Below are positions 51,680 through 61,413 of a stretch of 64,000 bases of DNA, one piece after another. The notes under the pieces were generated by a model. The model had not been told where the DNA came from, ran no database searches, and worked only from the letters and a program-made list of their open reading frames with translations. The position numbers and the translations under genes were made by a program. Within the stretch, counting starts at the first letter, position 1, and every line of letters starts with the position of its first letter. Source of the stretch: Chitinophagaceae bacterium (lineage in GTDB: Bacteria; Bacteroidota; Bacteroidia; Chitinophagales; Chitinophagaceae); the NCBI GenBank assembly GCA_947372105.1, contig CANBSH010000006.1:1-64000 (forward strand), written 5' to 3'.

Positions 51680-51749
51680 GGAAGGTGTGTTTGCATGTAT
51701 GTTTCAAAATATATTCAAAGCCTTCCGAAATTAACGGAGGGCTTTTTTT
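51680..51749 (+). terminator. Terminator/antiterminator (attenuator) before asd
   Basis: Terminator: AAAGCCTTCCG (51717-51727) pairs with CGGAGGGCTTT (51735-51745), loop of 7, then T's to 51749. The alternative partner GGAAGG at 51680-51685 is exactly complementary to CCTTCC (51721-51726) in the 5' arm of the terminator. It lies 84 bases before asd. Confidence 0.7.
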
Positions 51750-51832
51750 ATAGCTAGAATCAATAAAAAAATAAAGCAAAAAGTAATAGAGCAAAAAGAA
51801 ATAAAGCTTAGTAAAATATAAAAAAGAAAAAT

Positions 51833-52831
51833 ATGAAAGTTGCAGTAGTAGGTGCTACCGGTTTAGTGGGTACAAAAATGTTACAAGTATTAGCGGAAAG
51901 AAATTTTCCTATAACGGAATTAGTGCCTGTGGCATCGGCAAGATCTGCAGGGAAAGAGGTTTCTTTTAAAGGAAAAAATTACAAAGTGGTTACTATGGAA
52001 CAAGGTATTGCAGCAAAACCTGCAGTGGCATTATTTTCAGCAGGGGGTAGCACTTCCTTGGAGTGGGCGCCTCAATTTGCAGCGGCAGGTATTCGTGTTA
52101 TTGATAATTCATCTGCATGGCGTATGGATCCTACTAAAAAACTAGTGGTACCAGAAGTGAATGCAAGTGTGTTAACTGCAGAGGATTTAATTATTGCTAA
52201 TCCTAACTGTTCTACCATTCAAATGGTCGTGGCATTACAACCATTACATGCGAAATATAAGATCAAAAGAGTAGTGGTGAGTACTTACCAAAGTGTAACG
52301 GGTACTGGGAAAAAAGCAGTGGATCAATTGTTCAATGAAAGAGGAGGAACCGAAATAGAAGCCAACGATATGGCCTATAAATATCAAATTGATTTAAATG
52401 TAATCCCGCAAATTGATGTGTTTTTAGAAAATGGCTATACTAAAGAGGAAATGAAGATGGTGAAAGAAACTTGCAAAATTATGCAGGATGATTCCATTAA
52501 AGTAACGGCGACAACGGTTCGTATTCCTGTTGTGGGAGGTCATAGTGAATCAGTGAATATTGAATTTGAAAACGAATTTGATTTAGCAGAAGTAACTACA
52601 ATATTAACGAATGCGCCAGGTATCATTGTTCAACAAGACGATGCCACACAATTATATCCCATGCCTTTATGGGCGCATGAAAAAGATGAAGTTTTTGTAG
52701 GACGTTTACGTCGTGATGAAACACAATCTAAAACTTTAAACATGTGGATTGTGAGTGATAACTTACGTAAAGGGGCTGCGACCAATGCCATTCAGATTGC
52801 TGAATATTTAATGGAGAAGGGGATTATTTAA
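51833..52831 (+). CDS. asd: Aspartate-semialdehyde dehydrogenase
   Basis: A 332-residue NADPH enzyme converting aspartyl phosphate to aspartate semialdehyde, the branch point to lysine (and diaminopimelate), threonine, methionine and isoleucine. NADP loop VGATGLVGTKMLQVL at the N terminus; the catalytic cysteine is C126 in ANPNCSTIQM; the catalytic histidine is in VVGGHSESVNI. Length is typical. The leader has a promoter, a Lys-rich peptide and a terminator that suggest attenuation (see findings). It is monocistronic; ligA converges from the other side. Confidence 0.97.
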   Translation: MKVAVVGATGLVGTKMLQVLAERNFPITELVPVASARSAGKEVSFKGKNYKVVTMEQGIAAKPAVALFSAGGSTSLEWAPQFAAAGIRVIDNSSAWRMDPTKKLVVPEVNASVLTAEDLIIANPNCSTIQMVVALQPLHAKYKIKRVVVSTYQSVTGTGKKAVDQLFNERGGTEIEANDMAYKYQIDLNVIPQIDVFLENGYTKEEMKMVKETCKIMQDDSIKVTATTVRIPVVGGHSESVNIEFENEFDLAEVTTILTNAPGIIVQQDDATQLYPMPLWAHEKDEVFVGRLRRDETQSKTLNMWIVSDNLRKGAATNAIQIAEYLMEKGII

Positions 52832-52865
52832 AAGAGAAGTATTCAATGGGTAAATAAATGATTCC

Positions 52866-54962
<2,097 letters not shown>

Positions 54963-55031
54963 CTAAAATACAAATTGTTTTAATCTTTTATTTCGTATTT
55001 TGGGACTATAAAACTTTTGAATCATTAAAGG

Positions 55032-55739
55032 ATGGAAAATAACATAAAAGATGCAGTAAAACTGGTCCAATCATACCCTACGGTGCCTCTCACTGTCGAT
55101 TGTGTCATTTTTGGCTTTGACGATAATTCGTTGAAAGTGCTTACTATCAAAAGTGATTTACCTCAATTCCATGATAAATTGTCCCTTTTAGGGGATACTA
55201 TTTTGTCCAATGAAAACCTAGATGATGCGGCTAATCGAGTTTTATTGGAAAGAACTGGTATGCAAAATGTGTATTTGGAGCAAGTGCATTCATTTAGTCA
55301 ACCCAATCGTCATCCAGGTGGCCGTGTAGTAACGACCGTTTATGCCTCACTTTTGAATATCCAACACCACGAATTAAAAATTTTAGAAAACGAATTAAGT
55401 TGGCATGTAGTCAAAGAAATTAAAGAAATGGCTTTTGATCATCAGCTCATTTTAGAGACCTGCCATACTTGGTTACAGAAAAGAATTCAAGAGCACCCCT
55501 TGGCATTTAACTTATTACCCGAAAAATTTTCATTAAGACAACTGCAAAGCGTATATGAAGCCATCTTAAATATTTCTTTAGATAGACGTAATTTTCGTAA
55601 AAAGTTTGCCAGTATGGGATTCTTAATTGATATCAACGAAATGGAAACCAATGTGACGCATCGTCCTGGTAAATTATATTCCTTCGATTTTGCAGCGTAT
55701 CAAGCTAGAGAGAAGAACTGGATAGGTATTGATTTTTAA
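55032..55739 (+). CDS. NrtR/AraR-like regulator: degenerate Nudix domain plus winged helix
   Basis: A 235-residue protein with an N-terminal Nudix fold (VDCVIFGFDDNSLKVLTIK, then GDTILSNENLDDAANRVLLERTGM) and a C-terminal winged helix (EKFSLRQLQSVYEAILNISLDRRNFRKKFASMGFL in pieces). The Nudix box should read R-E-x-x-E-E-x-G; here R69-V-L-L-E73-R-T-G lacks two of the catalytic acids. This is typical of NrtR-type regulators, in which the Nudix domain senses a ligand. In Bacteroidota such proteins include AraR-like regulators of sugar catabolism. The target is unknown, the window's xylAB genes being 45 kb away. Confidence 0.8.
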   Translation: MENNIKDAVKLVQSYPTVPLTVDCVIFGFDDNSLKVLTIKSDLPQFHDKLSLLGDTILSNENLDDAANRVLLERTGMQNVYLEQVHSFSQPNRHPGGRVVTTVYASLLNIQHHELKILENELSWHVVKEIKEMAFDHQLILETCHTWLQKRIQEHPLAFNLLPEKFSLRQLQSVYEAILNISLDRRNFRKKFASMGFLIDINEMETNVTHRPGKLYSFDFAAYQAREKNWIGIDF

Positions 55740-55800
55740 AAAACAAGTGGCCTTGCCTATAATTTTAATACCTTTACACACTATATAAATAAGGTTTATT

Positions 55801-56676
55801 ATGATTTATTCAATGACGGGTTATGGCAGAGCGGAAGCGACCTTAAAAGACAAAACTTTCTTAATTGAAGTGAAGTCTTTAAATGGAAAGCAGTTTGATA
55901 TGAGGCTCAATATGCCTTCTTTATTAAAACCGTATGAAGTAGAAATTCGTAATAAGCTAAATGAAGAATTATTTAGAGGAAGTGTGGAATGTAATATTTC
56001 CATCAAATCTAATGGAGCTTCTAAGCCCGTAAGTGTCAATAAAGAATTAGCTAAATCCTATTACCAACCTATTATTGAATTGGCGAACGAATTAGGTATT
56101 GAAAAGGATAATATCTTAAGTACCTTATTGAAAATGCCTGATGTGGTTTCCTCTAGTAATGAAGTTTTAACAGAGGATGAATGGAAATCCGTTTTAGCTT
56201 TATTACAACAAGCCATTCAGCATTTAATTACCCATCGCAAAGAAGAAGGAAAGTCCATTGAAAAAGATTTATTAGAAAAAATTGTAGCCATAGAAGCACA
56301 ACAAGCTATCGTTGAAAAATTTGAACCCAACCGTAGAGATAAAATTAAAGAGGGCTTGGTGAAACTATTAGAACAACATGTGGGCGCAGATAAATATGAC
56401 AACAATCGATTGGAGCAAGAATTGATTTATTATATTGAAAAAATAGATATTTCAGAAGAACGAGTGAGGTTGAAAAATCATTGCACTTACTTTAAGACGA
56501 TCATGAATGAATTGGATCCGTGCAAAGGAAAAAAATTATCTTTTGTGTTGCAGGAAATTGGCCGTGAAATAAATACGACTGGTTCCAAAGCCAACGACGT
56601 TGATATTCAAAAAGCAGTCATTTTGATGAAAGATGAATTAGAAAAAGCGAAAGAACAAATACTAAATGTTTTGTAA
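55801..56676 (+). CDS. yicC: YicC-family endoribonuclease
   Basis: A 291-residue protein opening with MIYSMTGYGRAEA, the family hallmark, and ending in an acidic helical domain with the conserved EIGREINTTGSKANDVDIQK motif. YicC-type proteins are endoribonucleases that in E. coli modulate the turnover of small RNAs. All conserved segments are present. Its stop is one base from the preferred start of gldH, so the two are cotranscribed, with a 61-base gap from the upstream regulator gene. Confidence 0.93.
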   Translation: MIYSMTGYGRAEATLKDKTFLIEVKSLNGKQFDMRLNMPSLLKPYEVEIRNKLNEELFRGSVECNISIKSNGASKPVSVNKELAKSYYQPIIELANELGIEKDNILSTLLKMPDVVSSSNEVLTEDEWKSVLALLQQAIQHLITHRKEEGKSIEKDLLEKIVAIEAQQAIVEKFEPNRRDKIKEGLVKLLEQHVGADKYDNNRLEQELIYYIEKIDISEERVRLKNHCTYFKTIMNELDPCKGKKLSFVLQEIGREINTTGSKANDVDIQKAVILMKDELEKAKEQILNVL

Positions 56677-56677
56677 G

Positions 56678-57160
56678 ATGACCTGGAAAAAAATGTTTTT
56701 ATATTTTTTAATCTCTCCTCTAATAGTCTTATTGATGATGGGGTGTGAGCCCATTAAATTGTATGAACAAAATACCATGTTCCCCACACATGAGTGGTCT
56801 TCCAAACAAATTAATAAGTACGACTTTAATATCACAGACACCAGTGCCACTTATAAAATATTTTTTGTGATAAGACATCATAACTCCTATCGTTATAAAA
56901 ATATTTGGCTTGATTTTACAACCCAGTCCCCTCAAGATAGCGCCGTTAAGCAAACACTTAATTTACAATTAGCAGATGATCAGAAAGGCTGGCTAGGCGT
57001 GGGTATGGATGATATTTTTGATCAACGTATTCCAATCAATGCAGTTCCCACTAAATTGAAATGGGGAGTCTATCATTTTAGCCTTCAACATACGATGCGT
57101 GAGGATCCATTAATGGGGGTACTAGCTACCGGCATTCGGGTTGAAAAAGTACAACCATGA
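56678..57160 (+). CDS. gldH: Gliding motility lipoprotein GldH
   Basis: A 160-residue lipoprotein: MTWKKMFLYFLISPLIVLLMMGC, lipobox MMGC, C23 lipidated. The mature domain (YEQNTMFPTHEWSSKQINKYDFNITDTSATYKIFFVIRHHNSYRYKN in pieces) is the GldH signature. GldH is required for gliding in Flavobacterium and is found widely in Bacteroidota, also in non-gliders. A longer frame starts at 56666 inside yicC; the ATG at 56678, one base after the yicC stop, is preferred. Its stop overlaps the next histidine kinase gene (ATGA). Confidence 0.88.
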   Translation: MTWKKMFLYFLISPLIVLLMMGCEPIKLYEQNTMFPTHEWSSKQINKYDFNITDTSATYKIFFVIRHHNSYRYKNIWLDFTTQSPQDSAVKQTLNLQLADDQKGWLGVGMDDIFDQRIPINAVPTKLKWGVYHFSLQHTMREDPLMGVLATGIRVEKVQP

Positions 57161-58140
57161 AAATAAATCAGTTTAGTTTCAATAAACTCAAATTTGTCAA
57201 TTCCATTTATTGGATTTTTTTGACCTATATGGTTGCAGCTTTTATTTGGTGGTATGTTTCTTTGGAAAAGCAAAATTCCGAAATTGCTAATATCAAATTT
57301 CAATCCATTTCACTCAACGATCCTGCATTATATGCCAAAGTAAAAAGTATCGAGGCTTTTGAATTACGTAAAAGCAAACAATACATTGGAGAAGGACTCA
57401 CTTTTTTATTTTTATTTTTATGGGGAGCCATTTATGTATATCGATCTTTATTAAAGCAACTAAAGTATTCAAATCAGCAGCAAAATTTTATGATGGCTGT
57501 GACGCATGAGTTAAAAACACCTATAGCCGTCACCCAATTAAACATTGAAACTTTGTTAAAACGTGATTTAGATCATGCGCAACAAAAAAAATTAATTGAA
57601 AATACTTTAAAAGAAACCAAAAGGTTAGATACGCTTTGTAATAATATTTTATTGGCTTCTCAACTAGATATGGGAAAGTATGAGTCAGAAAAACAAGTTA
57701 TTGATATCGCTAACATAGCCCAACAGGCGATTGTTTCCTTTAAGGAAAGATATCCTGACAGAATTATAAATTCTGATTGTAACGATACCGTTTTTATTCA
57801 AGGAGAGCCCTTATTAATTCATTTGTTGCTCAATAATTTATTAGACAATGCCCATAAGTATTCTAATATTTTACAACCCATTTCATTAAGAGTTTATTCC
57901 AATGCGCTTTCACATATTTTAGAAGTGGCAGATCAAGGAGAAGGTATTCCAGAAAATGAAAGAGAAAAAGTATTTGAAAAATTTTACCGCAGGGGGGAGG
58001 AAAGTACTCGCACTACTAAAGGCACTGGCCTAGGCCTTTTCTTATGTAAGAAAATTGCAGATTTTCATGATGCCACTATTATAATTAGCGACCAAGTACC
58101 AGCAGGTTCTGTTTTCACCATCACATTTCCTATACGATGA
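57157..58140 (+). CDS. Sensor histidine kinase
   Basis: A 327-residue inner-membrane kinase with two transmembrane helices (about 14-33 and 79-96) and a short periplasmic loop of about 45 residues. Motifs: phospho-acceptor H117 in MMAVTHELKTPIAV, N box LLNNLLDNAHKYS, G1 DQGEGIPE, F box FEKFYRRG and G2 GTGLGLFLCKK. No PAS or HAMP domain is seen. It overlaps gldH by 4 bases and the downstream response regulator by 4 bases (ATGA), so all three are translationally coupled; it forms a two-component pair with that regulator. Confidence 0.93.
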   Translation: MKINQFSFNKLKFVNSIYWIFLTYMVAAFIWWYVSLEKQNSEIANIKFQSISLNDPALYAKVKSIEAFELRKSKQYIGEGLTFLFLFLWGAIYVYRSLLKQLKYSNQQQNFMMAVTHELKTPIAVTQLNIETLLKRDLDHAQQKKLIENTLKETKRLDTLCNNILLASQLDMGKYESEKQVIDIANIAQQAIVSFKERYPDRIINSDCNDTVFIQGEPLLIHLLLNNLLDNAHKYSNILQPISLRVYSNALSHILEVADQGEGIPENEREKVFEKFYRRGEESTRTTKGTGLGLFLCKKIADFHDATIIISDQVPAGSVFTITFPIR

Positions 58141-58841
58141 GTGCTCCTAAACCCAACATATTATTAGTGGAAGACGAACTTCATTTACATGAAGCGCTAA
58201 AGCTTAATTTAGAAATGGAAGGGTATGAAGTGACTTCTGCATTTGAAGGGCCTAAAGCTTTGAATCAAATACAACATTCCCATTTTGATTTAATCATATT
58301 AGATGTAATGTTGCCTGGCTTGGATGGGTTCTCTATTATTGAAACCGTTCGATTAAATAACAATGAAACACCCATTTTAGTACTCAGTGCTAAAAATACA
58401 AGTTTGAATAGAGTGCAAGGTCTCAAATTAGGAGCCGATGATTATTTAACAAAGCCATTTAATTTAGAAGAACTATTACTCAGAGTGGGAAAACTGATTC
58501 AAAAATCTACCACCACCAATATTCCTATAGCCTCATTAGATAAACATACATTTGGAGGCAATACTGTTTTCTTTAAATTATTGCAAGCAAACACACATCA
58601 AGGAGAGACTATTCAATTGACTAAAAAAGAAGCAATGCTTTTGAAATTGTTGATTGAAAATAAAAATACAATTATAACGAGAGAAAGAATTTTGCAAACA
58701 GTCTGGGGGTATAATGTATTTCCGAATACCCGCACCATTGATAATTTTATATTGAACTTTAGAAAATATTTTGAGCAGGACCCCAAAAATCCGATCCATT
58801 TCATTTCCATTAGGGGGGTAGGCTATAAATTTCAGGATTAG
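58137..58841 (+). CDS. OmpR/PhoB-family response regulator
   Basis: A 234-residue regulator with an N-terminal receiver (acidic pocket VEDE, phospho-acceptor D56 in ILDVMLPGLDG, S84 and K106 in LTKPF) and a C-terminal winged helix (ENKNTIITRERILQTVWGYNVFPNTRTIDNFILNFRKYF in pieces, RGVGYKF). Overlaps the sensor kinase by 4 bases. Its binding sites are unknown, although the 11-bp direct repeats upstream of the TonB receptor are the kind of site this family binds. No other regulators of this type are in the window. Confidence 0.95.
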   Translation: MSAPKPNILLVEDELHLHEALKLNLEMEGYEVTSAFEGPKALNQIQHSHFDLIILDVMLPGLDGFSIIETVRLNNNETPILVLSAKNTSLNRVQGLKLGADDYLTKPFNLEELLLRVGKLIQKSTTTNIPIASLDKHTFGGNTVFFKLLQANTHQGETIQLTKKEAMLLKLLIENKNTIITRERILQTVWGYNVFPNTRTIDNFILNFRKYFEQDPKNPIHFISIRGVGYKFQD

Positions 58842-58901
58842 GCCCTTTTGAGGCAATCTTTTTACAATTTATTCGTTAATTCAGGTAGATAAACCTGTCA
58901 A

Positions 58902-60035
58902 ATGTCATTAAGTTCGATACAAGATTTTCTATCACCTATTAATTTAGCTCAAATATCCTTGGATGAAGGATATCGTGATACCCAATTGGGTAAACATATT
59001 AAGGTGAATGAAGGGAATTTGCCTGATATTTCGGAGGCTGATATTGTGATTATTGGGGCCGGGGAATGTCGCGGAGCAGGATTTGCACTCAACGGACATG
59101 TTGCAGCCAATGCAGTTCGTACCGCTTTATATAATTTATATTATTGGCATGCACAAGTGACTATTGCCGATTTAGGCAATGTTAAGATTGGTCAGTCTAT
59201 CCAAGATAGCTATGCCGCTTTAAGAACCGTTATTTCAGAACTGCTTTTACAGAATAAAAAAATTGTCATTATAGGGGGCTCACATGATTTAACCTTGGCG
59301 CAATATCATGCGTATACATCTATCCCCACTTTAGTGAATGCAGCGGTTGTAGATGCTAAAATTGATTTGGATTTAGAAGCTAGATTGCCATCGGATCATT
59401 TTTTAGAGGAATTATTTACTGGACTTCCAAATCATTTAAATCATTATTGTCATATTGGTTTCCAAAGTTATTTTATGCATCCGCATATGTTAGAAACCAT
59501 TGACAAACTTCGTTTTGATTGTTATCGATTAGGAAAAGTGAGAGAAGGCATAGAGGAAATGGAACCCGCAATTAGAGACAGTCATATTTTAAGTTTTGAT
59601 ATTAGTGCGATTCAAAATGCACAAGCTCCAGCCAATTTAATTACACCTAATGGTTTTAATGGGGAAGAGGCTTGCGTGTTAATGCAGTATGCTGGAATGA
59701 GTTGGAAAACAAGTACCATTGGGCTCTTTGGATACCAAGCCGAATTAGATGTACATGGAATGACAGCGGTTCAAATGGCTCAAATGATTTGGTATATTAT
59801 AGATGGGGTTCAAAAAGGAAAAAAAGAAGCACCCTTGGCTGATACAGACCGCTTTAAGGAATTTCATATTGCATTCTCTGATATAGAAACTAATTTTTTA
59901 CAAAGTAAAAGTACTGGGAGATGGTGGATGCAACTACACAATAACGAATGGAGCCCTTGTAGTTATAAAGATTATTTAGTAGCTTCCAATAACGAAATTC
60001 CAGAAAGATGGTTAAGGGCTTTAGAAAGAGAATAG
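58902..60035 (+). CDS. Arginase/formimidoylglutamase-fold protein with altered metal site
   Basis: A 377-residue ureohydrolase-fold protein. The first metal loop GGSHD (125-129) is intact, but DAHxD is DAKID (151-155, His replaced by Lys153) and DxDxxDP is DISAIQN (233-239, second Asp replaced by Ser235). Four of the six usual ligands are kept (H128, D151, D155, D233). It may have lost the dimanganese centre or bind one metal, so annotation as formimidoylglutamase is doubtful. The C-terminal half, with TGRWWMQLHNNEWSPC, is an extension not found in arginases. Its stop overlaps the next peptidase gene. Confidence 0.75.
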   Translation: MSLSSIQDFLSPINLAQISLDEGYRDTQLGKHIKVNEGNLPDISEADIVIIGAGECRGAGFALNGHVAANAVRTALYNLYYWHAQVTIADLGNVKIGQSIQDSYAALRTVISELLLQNKKIVIIGGSHDLTLAQYHAYTSIPTLVNAAVVDAKIDLDLEARLPSDHFLEELFTGLPNHLNHYCHIGFQSYFMHPHMLETIDKLRFDCYRLGKVREGIEEMEPAIRDSHILSFDISAIQNAQAPANLITPNGFNGEEACVLMQYAGMSWKTSTIGLFGYQAELDVHGMTAVQMAQMIWYIIDGVQKGKKEAPLADTDRFKEFHIAFSDIETNFLQSKSTGRWWMQLHNNEWSPCSYKDYLVASNNEIPERWLRALERE

Positions 60036-61348
60036 GTTCACCTTCGCAACCTATTTCAAAATACATATACATAGTAGTAGCATTGTTTTTTTTAAGTGCA
60101 TGTAGTATACAAAAAGCACAAAAAACATTATTGCAAAGTGCTTCTTTAAAAGGCGCCCATGTGGGTATTGCAGTGTATAATGACAGCAAACAAAAGTGGG
60201 TAGATCAATATCAAAGTGATCATTATTTTACCCCGGCGAGTAATACTAAAATTTTAGCCACCTATGTGGGGCTGCGTTATTTAGGAGATTCCATACCCGG
60301 CTGGGGTGTTGCTGAAAATCAAGACACGCTCTTTTTATTGCCTAAAGGAGATCCTAGTTTTTTACATCCCGATTTTTTGTATCAACCTATATTGGATTTG
60401 ATTCGCCAAACAAAGAAAAAAGTGGTGGTTCAATATCAAAATAATGCAGACCATTTTGATGTATTTGGTGATGGTTGGGCTTGGAATGATTATGCCGAAG
60501 ATTATCAGCCCCAACGAACTCGTATGCCAATTTATGGAAATGTGGTCCATTTTTATAATACCAACGGAACTTTACAAACTCGACCTTCTTATTTTTTCAA
60601 AGGAATCGTTGGGATGGAAGCAGGGTATCAAAAACAATGGACCCGAAAACAAATAGGAAACTTTTTTTACACGACCGACCAAAAAAATACAGCGAAGTAT
60701 TTCCAAGTTCCATTTGATGCAAATTATTATAACGCCAATGTACCTGTGTCGTTACTGAATGACACCTTATCCACTTCTATTGATATTCAAAACATTTCTT
60801 ATCCTATATTAGCAACTGCACACACCATCAAAACAGTGCCAACAGATTCCTTATTAAAAATTATGATGCGCAGAAGCGATAATTTTTTTGCGGAGCAGGT
60901 ATTGTTAATGTCAAGTGAGCAAGCCTTAGGTAAAATGGATGATGGCCGTTTTATTGATTCGGTATTAAAATCTGATTTTGCTGACTTACCCCAAAAAATG
61001 CGATGGGCGGATGGAAGTGGATTAAGCAGATACAATTTAAATACGCCTCAAAATTATGTGGCCATTTTAAAAAAGATGCAAGATCAGTTTGGAGAGGCGA
61101 GGGTCACTAATATTTTTGAAAAAGGAGGGGAGGGAACTTTAGGCAGTTATTATAAAAATTTTCCTGGTGAATTACATGCTAAAACCGGCAGTTTAGGCGG
61201 ACAAATTGCATTAAGCGGTTTTATATTTACGCAAAAGAAACAAAAATTATACTTTTCAGTTCTCGTTTCTAATCACATGAGTCCTTCTAGTGCAGGGGTT
61301 CGCAAAGCAGTAGAAGCGTATTTAATAGAAGTGGCTAAAAGAAATTAA
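60008..61348 (+). CDS. dacB: D-alanyl-D-alanine carboxypeptidase/endopeptidase (PBP4, family S13) lipoprotein
   Basis: A 446-residue penicillin-binding peptidase of the PBP4/DacB type. It has an N-terminal leader with lipobox LSAC, C32. The active-site serine and lysine are S78 and K81 in TPASNTKIL, the second motif is SDN in RRSDNFFAEQ, and the third KTG in HAKTGSLGG. It trims peptidoglycan cross-links and side chains. The ATG at 60008 overlaps the previous gene by 28 bases, and gives a positively charged N-region before the hydrophobic core. Monofunctional, with one S13 domain. Confidence 0.9.
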   Translation: MVKGFRKRIGSPSQPISKYIYIVVALFFLSACSIQKAQKTLLQSASLKGAHVGIAVYNDSKQKWVDQYQSDHYFTPASNTKILATYVGLRYLGDSIPGWGVAENQDTLFLLPKGDPSFLHPDFLYQPILDLIRQTKKKVVVQYQNNADHFDVFGDGWAWNDYAEDYQPQRTRMPIYGNVVHFYNTNGTLQTRPSYFFKGIVGMEAGYQKQWTRKQIGNFFYTTDQKNTAKYFQVPFDANYYNANVPVSLLNDTLSTSIDIQNISYPILATAHTIKTVPTDSLLKIMMRRSDNFFAEQVLLMSSEQALGKMDDGRFIDSVLKSDFADLPQKMRWADGSGLSRYNLNTPQNYVAILKKMQDQFGEARVTNIFEKGGEGTLGSYYKNFPGELHAKTGSLGGQIALSGFIFTQKKQKLYFSVLVSNHMSPSSAGVRKAVEAYLIEVAKRN

Positions 61349-61413
61349 TTTTCTCTATAAAATACCTTGGTAGTATAGTACGAGTAAAAAATAATCTAAA
61401 GTATTAATTTGAA

